Part shown: positions 23,188 through 34,674 of the stretch, piece after piece | Layout: the number at the start of each line of letters is the position of its first letter | Numbering within the stretch: position 1 is the stretch's first letter | Source: Pseudopithomyces maydicus | Taxonomy: Eukaryota > Ascomycota > Dothideomycetes > Pleosporales > Didymosphaeriaceae | DNA length: 64,000 bases | NCBI GenBank assembly: GCA_026873275.1 | Contig: JANTUC010000001.1 | Coordinates: 186,001 to 250,000, forward strand | Direction: 5' to 3' | Position numbers and translations under genes: made by a program | The notes under the pieces: model-generated | Database searches by the model: none | The model's input: the letters and a program-made list of their open reading frames with translations, nothing else | What the model was told of the DNA's origin: nothing

Positions 23188-24133
23188 CTTGTAAAAACGG
23201 AAGTTATGTGGGAAAGTATAAGAATATGGTAAGGGAATGCAGAAGTCTTCCAGGCAAACCAGGAGGTTGAGATATTAAGAGTGAAAAGATGACGCGAGGA
23301 TGAAGCTATAAAATAGAGAGAGACTGTGGTTAAAAATATCGCTGCACTCAATACAAGAGAGGTCGCCGAAAGTTAGGCGAATGAAGCACCAGATATGCAT
23401 TGCCGGCCCTTTTTATGCATCTTCGGCATGTACCGAGATGTAGTGGATCAACACCTCGTAAACAATCACTGCAGCCCCTTTACAAATACCAGCACCACCT
23501 ACGCTTTTGTTTTTCTTATTCCACCCAGCTGAAAAATCATAACCAGGTCCGCAAAGCTTGTATCATATTTCTTCTCACTCGCTCTGGCGTACATATTTTA
23601 TTTCTCAATCCAAAGAGTTCCCGTGTCGACACTGTTGCATGTTTTCACTCCTCTGTTTATCCTTGTTTAACCCTACGTAAGGTCTGGAAGGATAGCTACG
23701 ATCCTGGCTGCTCCCCTCATTACAAGCGAACAACTGGTCGCCGATGAATTCTGTCTCAGATTATGTTCATCGTTTTATGCATGGGTGGAAACCGCGCCAC
23801 AGTGCATGTTCGCCGACCAGAGATTTAGGGGCGACCAAAATGAGAGACACTGAACAAGTGTCTGCTCAGCGGCAACATCCGCAAATTCACTAACAAGAAC
23901 CCACTCCGTAAACAATTATTAATTTGTGAATGTGGATTCTGCTAAAGAGAGTTGTAAACAGAAACGTCACATTCGTAAATTTTGACCTGTAAATATGATA
24001 TTTTCAGTCAGACCTTTTGAGTACGAGAGAATTATAGATGCTCTTGATTGACCAGACCATTTTACGACAAGTCCATACATATTAGGAAACGTATCTGATT
24101 GTAAACGCCCGCAAAACTTCAATGCAGCCTGTC
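23188..24133. other. Intergenic
   Basis: Promoter of the secreted protein at the left and the 3' end of the Stealth gene at the right. AT-rich near 23900-24120. No gene seen. Confidence 0.5.
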
Positions 24134-26759
24134 TTATTCGAACTTTTCATAAGTCGACGGTTCAGGAAACATTCCTTCAAAAAAAGCGCTCATTACCTTC
24201 TTCAGCTCCTCCAGCTCCGTATCATCCTGTGTCACAACGTCATCATTGAGACAAAGCTGGCCTGCCTTCTTCTTTTGCTTGATGTATGGCTTCAACAGCG
24301 CATGGCGAGCTTGCTCGGCGTCAGTAACCATGTAAAAGAAGGCATCCGGACTGACAACCGTATACTGGAATTTCATCAAAGCTTTTACCACGATATCTCG
24401 CTGTTTGGATTTTGTATCTGGAGAGGGAAGTAATGTACCCAATCCAGAACGGCGTCGATTGAGGATGAGTTTCAAAAGACAATCCCCGCATCGCGGTGAC
24501 TGACGAGCCACCCTGTCAAATACTGCAGCTGAGGCAAAAGCGGGGTTGCGAGCCACTGCATCGCTCCCCGGATGGAGAATCCGGGTCCCAGGCAGTCCTC
24601 GGTATCAAAAGCATCACAGTCGAGACCCTTTATCATGATTGGGCCATCCAGAGATGTCCAAAGCACCTCGGTATTGACTTTTGGTGGTTCAAGACCAGCT
24701 TCCTCATGATACTCAGCGACACGATAGTAGACTCGACGTCGATATTGCTCGGGGTTCTCATTCTCCATGCCTTCAGACAGTTCGCGCAGAATTCTCTTCC
24801 TTTCATTCCAGTCGAGGTATCCATCGTCGTCATGGTCGCTTCTAAGCATGATATAACTCCATAGAAGGGCTTCCCGGTGACGCTCCATGGTGTAATGGAA
24901 CATGACATACCATGAGTATAGCTGAAAACCCGTCTCGCCTCGAAATCTTTGAACGGCGCTACGAAGGGCTGGTCGGGGGAAGCTCGTAATAGCTTCTCTA
25001 GCGACGCTCCGCGATAGAGAGTGGCCAAAATGAACCTGTCCCTTCCGTTTGCGCGCTCCAAAACGTCTATTGAGCAACCAGGATGTGTATATGAGAAAGG
25101 GTTTCTCTCCAAAGCGTTCGGCGTCCGCATCTGTCGGTGGTTTAAGGGTGTTGTACGCGTTGTCTTTGAAACCCATAGTTGGCCCAAACAAAGGCGAGTA
25201 GATATCTGCCGCAGCATGGGGTCTACCAAGGATCATGTCGTCCGAAAGCGCGAATAGCTGGTCATCCTCAGTATAAATATCCATCTCAACTGCCCTTCAA
25301 AATCAATACTTACCCTCTCAGTTTCAGACTTGGTGTTGTATAGTTGATTCTCAATCGTGAGTGAGTCAAAGGATGGCAAACACTTTCTCTCCTCAGGCCC
25401 AAAGAACTCTTCCTGAGAGAGTATCTGCACCTTTTCCAAATTGTTCTTGAGCCAATGAGGTTTCTGTTTTCCCATAGTAGCGTATCGATCCCCGCTGGTA
25501 TGTGTTTGGAAGGCATTGACAAGAATCTGAATTCGGTTGACAAACGAGCCGGCAAATTTTTCGACACTGCGGATAGAGTAGCGAAGCTCATTCCATTCAC
25601 GATATCGGTTGGTGCCATGCGACCCCATCCAGACACCGTCTGGGTCGTTGAGAGATGAATTGAGCTCGTACGGTCGCATTGTAGTTTGAAGCTCTTGTTG
25701 TGACCCATTTACCCCTATGCATTTTAGCAAGGCCCATAAAAACTTTATATGACTTTACTCACAGTTGTAAACAAAATCAATCTTTGGCTCTTGAAGTTTG
25801 GGGCCTACGTAGCGAGCTTTTGCTACCCATACATCCTCCCAGCCGTCAAGAACCACATCCTGCACAGACTGCTCGAAAGTAACATGCAATAAATCAGGGA
25901 GATTGTCGGCTCTCTCTTTAACTGCAAGGCATTCATCCCATTGGGGAAATGTGTAGCCTCCTGACCATGCATACATTTCTTCAAGTGGCTGGATCGGAAT
26001 TTGTAAGTCGTCGCTAGACTCAGTTGCTTTTGAAGCCTCTTCCCCAACAGGCAATAGTTGACTAGAAAGTTTGATGATCGATTGGTCCACTGCTTCTGCA
26101 TCTACTGAATCCTCAATAGCCATTACTCGATTACCGGCCTCTGTAAGGGTACGTCCTGGATCTTGATGCTCGAGCTGGTCATCAGACTGACCAGTCTGGC
26201 TGAAGTACTCAGAGGCGTCTGCGGTGTATCTATGTGCTGTCCTGGTATCATCGTTGCTATGTATGCCGGCAGTGTCTTCTAGAGATATACGCGTGACTCT
26301 TTCATCTTCCGTTGCTGGCGAATCTCGGTCTACTGAGGCTGCGCGTGAATCTATAGAATGCAAGTCTGTATCGAACGTATCTTGGTGTGCTAGATTTGGT
26401 TGAGATTGAACACTCTTGTGATAGTTGTAAGCAGTCAACGGTAAGGCATAATGAGACCATTGTGTTGTTTCTTGGATATGGTTCGGTCGTGATACGGGGT
26501 TTTGATGCATTCCGGACGTGATCATACCGTCAGTGGGCAATTTAAAACACCGGTATGACCAGATAATGAATATAGCGGTAGAAAGTACGAAGTAGAAACG
26601 ATAAATAGAGCCATGACGATTGCGACACAACCGATGAAAGTAGTGAGGCATATCGAGAATGGTTACGACCAATGGTGGTAAGGTCTTAGTAAGGATAGAG
26701 CATGAAATTTTAATACAACCAGTAAATTGTGAGAAGCTTTGCTTGCATAGCGCACGCAA
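24134..26759 (-). CDS. Stealth-family sugar-phosphotransferase with EF-hand (Xpt1/GNPTAB-like)
   Basis: Stealth proteins transfer sugar-1-phosphate to glycans; relatives are Cryptococcus Xpt1 and animal GNPTAB in the Golgi. Exons: 26759-25763, 25714-25314, 25266-24134. Introns have GTGAGT..TAG and GTAAGT..GAG (48 and 47 bp). A type II membrane anchor (IYRFYFVLSTAIFIIWSY) is followed by a disordered stem, CR1 (KIDFVYNWVNGSQQ, formed by splicing), CR2 with LSDDM, and CR3 with HFGHSLSR and FRGETG. An EF-hand loop DHDDDGYLDWNE (24802-24837) and CR4 ending FPEPSTYEKFE follow. Near 24566-24569 (CCCC) the frame steps back by one; one added base gives a continuous 843-residue protein. The start could be a later Met (MPHYFHRLCRN) just before the anchor. 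It is divergent from the GT34 gene. Confidence 0.85.
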
Positions 26760-27464
26760 ATCACCTACCTCAGCCTTTTAGATGAAGATATTGTTAGTAG
26801 ACATCTAGATGTCTGAAGGTATAGAGGAACTCCATCTTGGCAGTCTCGGTATGGCCGGCTAGCTGGCGGGAAACTCCGAACCAGAGGAGTATTTTTCACA
26901 AAAATCTAAAACCTTTTCGCTTGAGATCGTCATGGAACGGTGAGTTGCGTATCCATGAACAGTCGGTTCGCCTATACAAGAAAGCTAGTTCTCTTTTTGG
27001 ACCCGCGCTTGTGCAAATGCGGTATGGCTGACGCCCATTTCCTATATGCTCGATTTCTTAGGCACCTCCTGTCTTACAATGCTCAATCTCCAGATTGACT
27101 TGTCCTCTTCACGGTTTCAAACCCAGCAGCTCATTTGAGGAATGCAGTAGCGCGATTGAGAACATTGCTTCGATTGAATTGTGCCAGGGGTCTGGGTTTA
27201 AATTATGTGCCTTTTTGGGCTGGAGCCGTCGTTAGCAGATTGCGGTGGGCACATAGGTAAGACAATATTCAGCTCCCTTTTATTAATATCTGGCAAGACT
27301 TTGTTTTCTAGATTATGCACTTATGCACATCAACACACTCTGACCATCAGGCTTTCCCAACGATCCACCCTGTCACTCTTCTGGTAACACTTTTCCGATC
27401 ACTCGATAACAGCTTCTCTAAGTATATTTGATACTTCGTCACAGCAATTATATAGGGCTGTCGT
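26760..27464. promoter_or_regulatory. Shared divergent promoter region (Stealth / GT34)
   Basis: About 700 bp separate two head-to-head glycan enzymes. No clear TATA box or known operator is visible. Co-regulation is inferred only from orientation. Confidence 0.4.
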
Positions 27465-28606
27465 ATGATCTCGATCATTCCGATGCCTCCATTGTACACA
27501 AATCGAGGGAGACGGGTCCGTCTCGGCGTCATACGAATCTTCAAGTGCCTCATGCTTCTTGTTATGGGTGCATTTTTGTTTGTTTTCCTAGAGAAGCAGA
27601 AAATTTCTCCCTCTGTCACGCGTCTTTTTCTCTATCCAGCCCACAGTCCGCTCAACACTCTTCACCACCCTGCGGCCTTCGAGCACAGTAATGAGAATCG
27701 TTCAGTATCTAAAGATTCAGTCACACAATATCTCTCAGCTGATATCTCTGGAGTCTCCAAACATTACCCGAAATTCGGCAAGATCACTGCGTCCTTCGGT
27801 GACCCGGAGCCTCCCTACGAAGCTGCTATCAGCACTCATACCTTACATAATGAGCTCCACGGCTACCCGCATTTCATCCTTCGCGAACACATGATCCGCG
27901 GTCTTTGGTCTAAACACGGGTGGATGATGACTGTCATTGGGCAAGAACTCGCAAAGCCGGAGGAACAGCGTCTGCAATGGCTCATGTGGCATGACCGCGA
28001 CACTGTGCTCATGAATCCACAGATCCCATTGGAGATTTTTATACCACCAGAGCCTGAATTCTCTAACATCCATCTTCTTGTCACCAATGATCGAAATGGA
28101 CTCAACAATGGGGTATTCATAGCGAGGGTCAACCAGTGGGTTTTCAAGCTTTTCGCCAGCGCGCTTAGCATTCGGGAATACCAACCGGAGATCTCGCTGA
28201 AGTATACGGAACAGAGTGGCTTAGAAGAAACCATCAAAAGAGTAAGGATTTCGCTCACCCCTGAATAGCACTGACTGCGCAACAGCCGTGGTGGGCCCCC
28301 AACGTAGCATACGTGCCGCAACGCTGGTTCAACGGGTTTCCACCAGATTCGAATGTAACTGAAGATAGAAACCATGCCCATGCCCGCAAAGGGTCCCTTC
28401 TAATTCATTTCGCATCTAATCGCGATGGTCGACGTCCTGAACGCATGGCTTATTGGGGTGGTGTTGCGGGAAACCACACAGCGGACTGGGACAAGCCGGT
28501 CGAGCAGACATTATATCGAGAAGAAATTGCTGAATTCTGGAGAAGAGTAGGAAATGGAGAATCATACGGCAAGATTAATAAGGATATTAGTGGGAAGACC
28601 TGGTAG
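27465..28606 (+). CDS. GT34 glycosyltransferase (Mnn10/Gma12 type)
   Basis: GT34 enzymes add alpha-galactose or alpha-mannose to surface glycans in the Golgi. Exons: 27465-28241 and 28286-28606 (365 aa). The 44-bp intron has GTAAGG..CAG and a CTGAC branch point. It is a type II protein: a basic N-terminus, then a membrane segment (CLMLLVMGAFLFVFL), a stem, and the catalytic domain. Landmarks are LREHMIRGLW, the metal-binding DxD as WHDRDTVLMNP, NGLNNGVFIARVN, and after the splice PWWAPNVAYVPQRWFNGF and SLLIHFASN. It pairs divergently with the Stealth phosphotransferase, suggesting that both work on the same surface or secreted glycan. Donor and acceptor sugars cannot be read from sequence. 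Confidence 0.87.
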
Positions 28607-29267
28607 TACTGATGCTGAGAGGGGTGTCGCTACGTAGACGCTCTTCCTGAGTAACGGACTGCTGTTGTCAGGAACGTCCGGTTAGGGGCTCACGACGAGA
28701 ATTGCTAGAAGGAAGACTCCTTAAGTTACTATGCGATCAGGGAAAATGCCACATGCTGTTCTGACCTGAGGTCTCGCTTGACCCGACGGCTACGTGTATC
28801 AAATCCCAGTTCCAAAGAATATGGAAGGTTGTCCATAATCTTTAACGTTTATATGGTAATACAACTCTGCGAACCGTTTAAGTGATAAACTATGTACTCT
28901 CAATGGTCCAGTGTCTCGAAGTTAATTTGCAGGCTGAACTTTCATCAGGCTTCTTTGCATCACGGCTTCTGGCTGCTATTAGTGATACGCTTTACTGCTG
29001 AGCCAAGCGGGTGCTGAATCATTGATTGATAAGCTCATTCGCATTCAGGTACAGAAACCCTTCGATATCAGTCAAGATGGGAAAACATAGAGTCCAGACG
29101 GGAAGGTTCCCGAGCTTAAAATCTTTGAATGTTGAAATAGAGAGTTGCAATACTAGTCCCATTGATGTTGCTTTGCACTTGCCATAGCATTGACAGTAAA
29201 TATGAAGAGAACCACCATAATTCCAAATATGAACTCCGAAGACCCCAAAACCAAAGTAAATGGTGGC
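28607..29267. other. Convergent intergenic
   Basis: Lies between the GT34 stop and the AAA gene stop; presumably 3' UTRs. No gene or repeat seen. Confidence 0.5.
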
Positions 29268-32055
29268 CTAGCGAAGCTGGTGTTGACCAGCTTCACTACG
29301 TTGTGCCCACATCTCCATCTCGTGACGGAGATTATCTTGAAACTTAAACGTGACTTTGGCCATGGTTTTTATCTGTTTCAGAGTGAGCTTCCCATCGTCT
29401 ATCGATGAGCCCAACGACGCTGCCGAGAAGAGTACATTGCGAATTTGGCGTCCATTGAGCGGTTTGAAATACTCTTTGGCGTCATTCGAAGAGAACCACT
29501 TGATGATCTCATCCTTTCTATATATACTTCCTGGAGCAGCACTTTGAAGGAACTGATTGAAGATAGCTTTTTTTGGTCAAATTCCAACATCTCGTATTTA
29601 ATGCCAAGATTGATGCGGGATAAAACTGCCACGTCGAATTGCTTAATACGGTTTGTGGTGAGGATCAATATACCCTTATAATACTCCAATACACGGAGTA
29701 GAACTGATACTAAAGCATTGCGGGTGAGATCAGATGTGTGTGCGCTGCGTGATTCCAGGAATACATCTGCTTCATCGAATAACAGAACGGCGCGCCAACG
29801 AGCGGCTAGTTGAAATAGGGCTTCAAGATTTTGCTCCACTTCTGCTGGGTTGAGATCAATTTCGGAGGGTGTTACAGCGAGGAGCGGTTTTCCAGTCAAA
29901 GAAGCTACACTTTCGGCCGTGAGAGTTTTACCCACTCCAGATGGACCATGCAGTAACATAACAAGGCCTTTACCTTTGTCCTTGACAATGTCCTCCATTA
30001 TAGATTCTTTGTCGGTGGTACTTGAGTGACTCAAGACCAGGTGTTTGATCAGATCCTTATGGTCTTGATCGAGTTGTAGCCCCTGGAAAGCTTTTCACTT
30101 TTCGTATCTTCGATGACTTTGATATCGGGGACACTCAGTTCAAGCCAGGTCCTCGTTTCGAGGTGGTAGCCCAGCACGCGCGGGGGACACAATAAGTACC
30201 GTTCTTCATCTCCAGGCTCTTTCTTCCCATTCCATCCGTCAAAATCTCGACGCTGGTTTTGCCGAAGTAATACATTTCTCACACAGGACCCGCAATTACA
30301 CTCATCGCCCTTGAACGAGAATTTTACATCACCCATAGGGGCATATACATTTTCATTCGGTGCATGTTGGAGAAAGGAAACAAAATCTACCATAACATGA
30401 CCATTTATCTGATTATGGTCAGTCAATGACATGCTATACTTCAAGAATGCTACCTACAAGCCTCTGTTCCGACAATTTAGGCTGGGTATCTGTCTTCCCC
30501 GGTGGAGAGCTATCCATTCATTGTCTGGAAGCACCTAAATTCTCAAAGTCAGTCGTCATTATACTCTATTGAGTCCTTAATTATATAAGATATACCCTTT
30601 TCTGTTGATTCCTTAAGCGTTGGAATCCGCTCCCATGTGATATTGCATCATTCTCGTATTGGAACAATTGTTCTCCTGTCTGTCGCACACAGTAGTTCTT
30701 GAACAGTTTTCCTCGCTCAATAAGCACCTTCCGTAGCTCTTTCAATTTATTACCGGTGTAATCTCCGGGGAAATGATAACGGCAAGGATGGCAATGAAGA
30801 GTGTTAATAAGCTTGGCGCCGGTGAAATTCTCAAATCGGAAAAGGACCGGCACACGAGTGAAGTGCTTGCCATTCCAATCATAGCTCCAGCAGTGCAGGT
30901 CCCAGACCTTGCGTCGATCTCTGAAATTGCCCGGATCGCTTTCGTAGGAGAATTTGCTGCTACATTCTTTGACAACAAACATCTGATCTTTTGCCATAAA
31001 TGGTGCAGAGTAGACCAACTCTCCAGGCGGGAATATGGTCCAGAGGCTTTCAAACTGGATGATTCCAGTATCTCTAGCTATATTGATGGCGGAAATATGC
31101 ATCTTTACGTCCGAAAAGGAGTAAGTGCGATCGAGAATAGCAATCAGACCCTGTTTGACTTTGGCTAGTGCAATGTCGGGATCATATTCCACAGTGGCTA
31201 CGAGAGGGCTTTTCTTCATTTGCTCAATCCGATTTGCCAGGCATTTCCACAAATCGGATGTTATGTCTTCCTTGGTCAGGTTCTGCAATGAATCCCAGCT
31301 TTGTATGAGCGGCTCGAAAGGGCGCACGAATGATATTCGGCTCTTGCAGTCCTTTGAAATGCGTTACAATTAGTTAATAGCCATGTCTCTTAATTGTTCC
31401 CAACTTACCGTTACGGCGTGCATTCTTGGATCATGGGCGAATTCCGCACGAAAGACGTTGCTTAGGTCCTCGCCTAGAACTTCTACTAACCACTTAGGTT
31501 TTTGATTTTCACTAAAGCGTTTTGTCCATGCGATATCCATGTTGTTTTGGGGGTTGGGTTTGATAAGCGTCTCGGTCTTCAAAGCTTGTTTTTCGGAATC
31601 CTGCGTGTTCTTGACTCCGTCGTTCTCATATCTGATATTTCGAGGAGAACGCATTGTTGTACCGGTATCAGGCAATGATGAACAGGTGATCGATCTGGCA
31701 ATACTCCTTTGGGTATTGGTACTGCGCTCAGATGAATTGAGGGACTGATATAATTATTAACACGGACACAACCTTCAAGAAGAAGTACGAGAGCAGAGGA
31801 AATGTGAAATAGCGAACCTGTCCTACGTGATCATTGGAAATCAAATCTTTGGTGTCAGATTTTGCACTCTTTTAATGTTTCCCAGGAGTCTATGGTAGTG
31901 AGAATGTGTTGTGGTATATTGTTTACTGCAAAAATTACATTACTTGTGAATTTCTCGCCAAGACCTTCAATGTCGGCTATTCGCTTCTCAAGAAACTCGA
32001 TGTATTTTGCCTCGAGCAATCGAATGCGTTGTGTAGAGTCTTCAGTGCTTTCCAT
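29268..32055 (-). CDS. DUF7025-AAA ATPase
   Basis: Fungal ATPase with an N-terminal coiled coil, a DUF7025 domain and one C-terminal AAA module; cellular role unknown. Exons: 32055-31868 (tentative first exon, RIRLLEAKYIEFLEKRI), 31721-31409, 31351-30596, 30453-29268. DUF7025 spans roughly 31250-30100 (SYDWNGKHFTRVPVLFRFE; GHVMVDFVSF). AAA motifs are Walker A GPSGVGKT (29947-29924), Walker B LLFDEAD, sensor ILTTNR, and an SRIN arginine region. The frame steps back by one twice: at TTTT 30092-30095, where adding a base gives SEKAFQGLQLDQDHKDLIKH, and at TTTTTTT 29568-29574, where adding a base gives FDQKKAIFNQFLQ and the conserved lid PLNGRQIRNV. With both, the protein is about 814 aa and ends at 29268. 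Without them the ATPase would be cut in the lid. Family confident; the first intron is tentative. Confidence 0.82.
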
Positions 32056-32759
32056 TGCTAAAGGTACAAGCCTAGATCGATAAAGTCGCTCAGTTTATGT
32101 TAGACAAGGAATCAAGTACCGGATCAACGACAGCTATTTATGTTGGAGATGATGGCTACAATACCGTATAAGATAGTGTTGTACTCATATCATGGAGCCA
32201 TGAAGCACCCAATAAGCATCATCATACAATGATCAACTCAGAAATCCCTCATGCTGTGGCCAGCCGGTCAATCTAAAGTAGCACGTGTAAGGGGCAGCCT
32301 GCATGTGTGCTGCTTGATGTTCGTGATCACAGTATTTTTCATACGCTTGTCAGCATATGTCACCGTCTGCCAAATGTTTGAGTCACATTGGGAAACGAGT
32401 AGACACCTAAGCGTCGTATTGGATCCGTATTTAGGGATATTAGGCAGACACACAGGTAACCTGATATGGTTTCATCCGACCTCATACATGGTGAGACAAG
32501 GTGATATAGCCGTACTATGACGTAGCCTTGTCACCGGACGAGGCTGAGCCTAAGCCAATGAAATCATGGGAAAGTTATTGATATCTCCTATGTGCGGCAA
32601 TTTTTGCCACTAACTGATAGTTCTGATACATCTTCACGGGTCACGACATCGTTTAAAAGCTACGTTTTGGTACACTGAGTCAATTTAAGACTCTCACCAC
32701 ATCAGACTCCATTGAAGGACCATATCTTTATCTCTATCACCTCACACAGCGTATCGAAA
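32056..32759. promoter_or_regulatory. Shared divergent region (AAA / DUF7708)
   Basis: About 700 bp between head-to-head genes, with no recognisable promoter element. An open frame at 32251-32520 has no protein-like features. Confidence 0.35.
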
Positions 32760-34551
32760 ATGATACGGAGCCCAGAGCTAGTGAAATCAAACTTTTCCAT
32801 AAGCCCACTTTATGAACCTTCCGTGATAGATGAGTTTTGGGTAGGAACAAGTGACGGGGTGAAAGTGTATGCTCATGCTTTCGGAATATCAGTAGACAAG
32901 AAGACTTACCGTACAGCACCGTCGAGGCCGCCGCAAGAGTCGATAGAGATGAATTTCTATCGAAAGAAGTTTTGAAACGTTTCTCACGCCAGGAAAGAGA
33001 GTATTTCAAGGACTCCTCGGCTGATGAGCTTGAGAAACTGCTCCAAACGTACCTGGATCGCGCCACTAAACGTCGCGACATTACCAAGATCAATAAGACC
33101 AAATTTGAACGCGCAGCAAATAAGACATCGGGATTTCTGGTCCGTTTTCACGGTTATTTGGAAGCTTATTCAGGGGTCATTCAAATCATGAACGGTATCC
33201 CCGGTGCAGCTGGTTACGGCAATGTTGCGTATGGTGCACTGTCTCTCTTTTTAGTGGTGAGTAACTTTTGGGACATGATTTATCTAGACATGCTAATGGT
33301 TCCGGGCAGGTTTTAGTGAATAAAGCGAAGACTGAAGAGCACATTGATACAATGATGCACAAACTACAGCAAGAGTACTACAGAATTAAGATCGTCAACA
33401 ATGTGCATCCAACAGATCGCATGAAAGAACAAACGGCAGTGCTATACCGACTAAGTGTTGAGTTCCTCTATACTGCAGTTCGCTATTATTCTATGACGAC
33501 TTTCCAAAGGCTGTGGCAAGCTGTAGCTCGGTCACTTAGCATAGAGCTCGAAGAAAAGATCGCAGACATACAGACTGTCGTGGAGGAGATTAGAATGGAG
33601 ATGGATATTCTTGACAGTCAAAGGCTCAAGGAAATCGAGTTCAGACTTGATTACCAGTCAATGAAAATTGAGCAACAGGCTATGAAAATTGACAGAACGG
33701 AGAAGGATGTCCAAGGTATATACATAACATGCCAGGTCGAACCAAAACTAACGCTACAAGCACTCCGCAAAGAAGTCAATCGAGAGCGCCTTGATATCTT
33801 GCAGCAATTGCTTGACGGGGACCTTGATAACGTTGACCCATCTATGGAGAAATATGATGATCTCTTGAACCAGACATTCGATCTGCGAAAACTGCCTCCT
33901 TTCAACACCCAGGAACATCTCTCCGGCAACAAGTATTTCCGCATGTGGCAACACGGTGATGAGCTTCAATTGATCACCTTACAAGGATCTACCGACTATC
34001 CCTCAGATACCGACCTTAGTTGGCTTTCTTCAGGGGCGACTCATGTCATCCGAGAAGCATATGAGATCTTCCAGAGCACACCTCTGGTATTGCAACATCT
34101 TTGTCAAACTAAATACAATTCTGGTGGTTACACAATCGCAGGTAGAAAGATTCTCGGCAATCTTATCTTTCAGTTTTTGAAAAGTCCTTTCGGAACATCC
34201 TTGATTCGCGACAACGAACATTATTCACAAGTCAAGCGCAAAATCGAGTTTGTGAACCAGCTTGGGCCAGATAGCCCAAGTAAGACTCTGGAAACCCTCT
34301 TTGACATACTAGGATACATGCTCAGACAAACAGAAGCGGGACGAATTCTGATAGTCGTCGATCGGCTGGACGTAATGGAAGGAGACTTAGAGAATTTCAC
34401 TGACCCGCTTTTCAAATTTATCAAAGATTCTGAATTCAGAGTGAAAGTCATGTTGACAGTTTGTACGCCACGCTCCATCAACAAGAATAAGATGAAGCTC
34501 AAATTGGGTGAGAATGGCTACAGAATCTTGGAGATAGACCAAGGCGATTAA
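32760..34551 (+). CDS. DUF7708 protein with degenerate NTPase-like region
   Basis: DUF7708 is a helical N-terminal domain found in fungal STAND/NLR-like proteins; function is not established. Exons: 32760-33256 and 33310-34551. The intron has GTGAGT..CAG. N-terminal part SPLYEPSVIDEFWVGTSDGV leads into DUF7708 (residues about 70-240), where FLVRFHGYLEAYSGVIQIM and YGNVAYGALSLFLVV are typical. A coiled coil around IADIQTVVEEIRMEMD follows, then a C-terminal region whose RILIVVDRLDVMEG resembles a Walker B strand. I find no Walker A P-loop (nearest is LQGSTDYPSDTDLSWLSSGA), so nucleotide hydrolysis is doubtful. The frame steps back by one near 32963-32973 (AAA or TTTT run); one added base gives 579 aa. 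The ATG at 32760 is the first in the frame. Confidence 0.7.
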
Positions 34552-34674
34552 GGGGCGTGGACTGTGCATTTTTCAGCATAACGAGTGAACTAGGAACTTA
34601 TGGTATTTTTTTCACACTATAATACATGTATTCTACCATCATATAAGTCATAATATTCGTGCAGTGGCCGCTGT

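Noticed and set aside
29560..29580. Programmed -1 ribosomal frameshifting as the cause of the frame changes (A AAA AAA slippery site in the AAA gene)
   Set aside because: Only this site resembles a slippery heptamer. Most others are C or G runs in unrelated housekeeping genes, with no zero-frame product that makes sense. Missing bases explain all of them at once.
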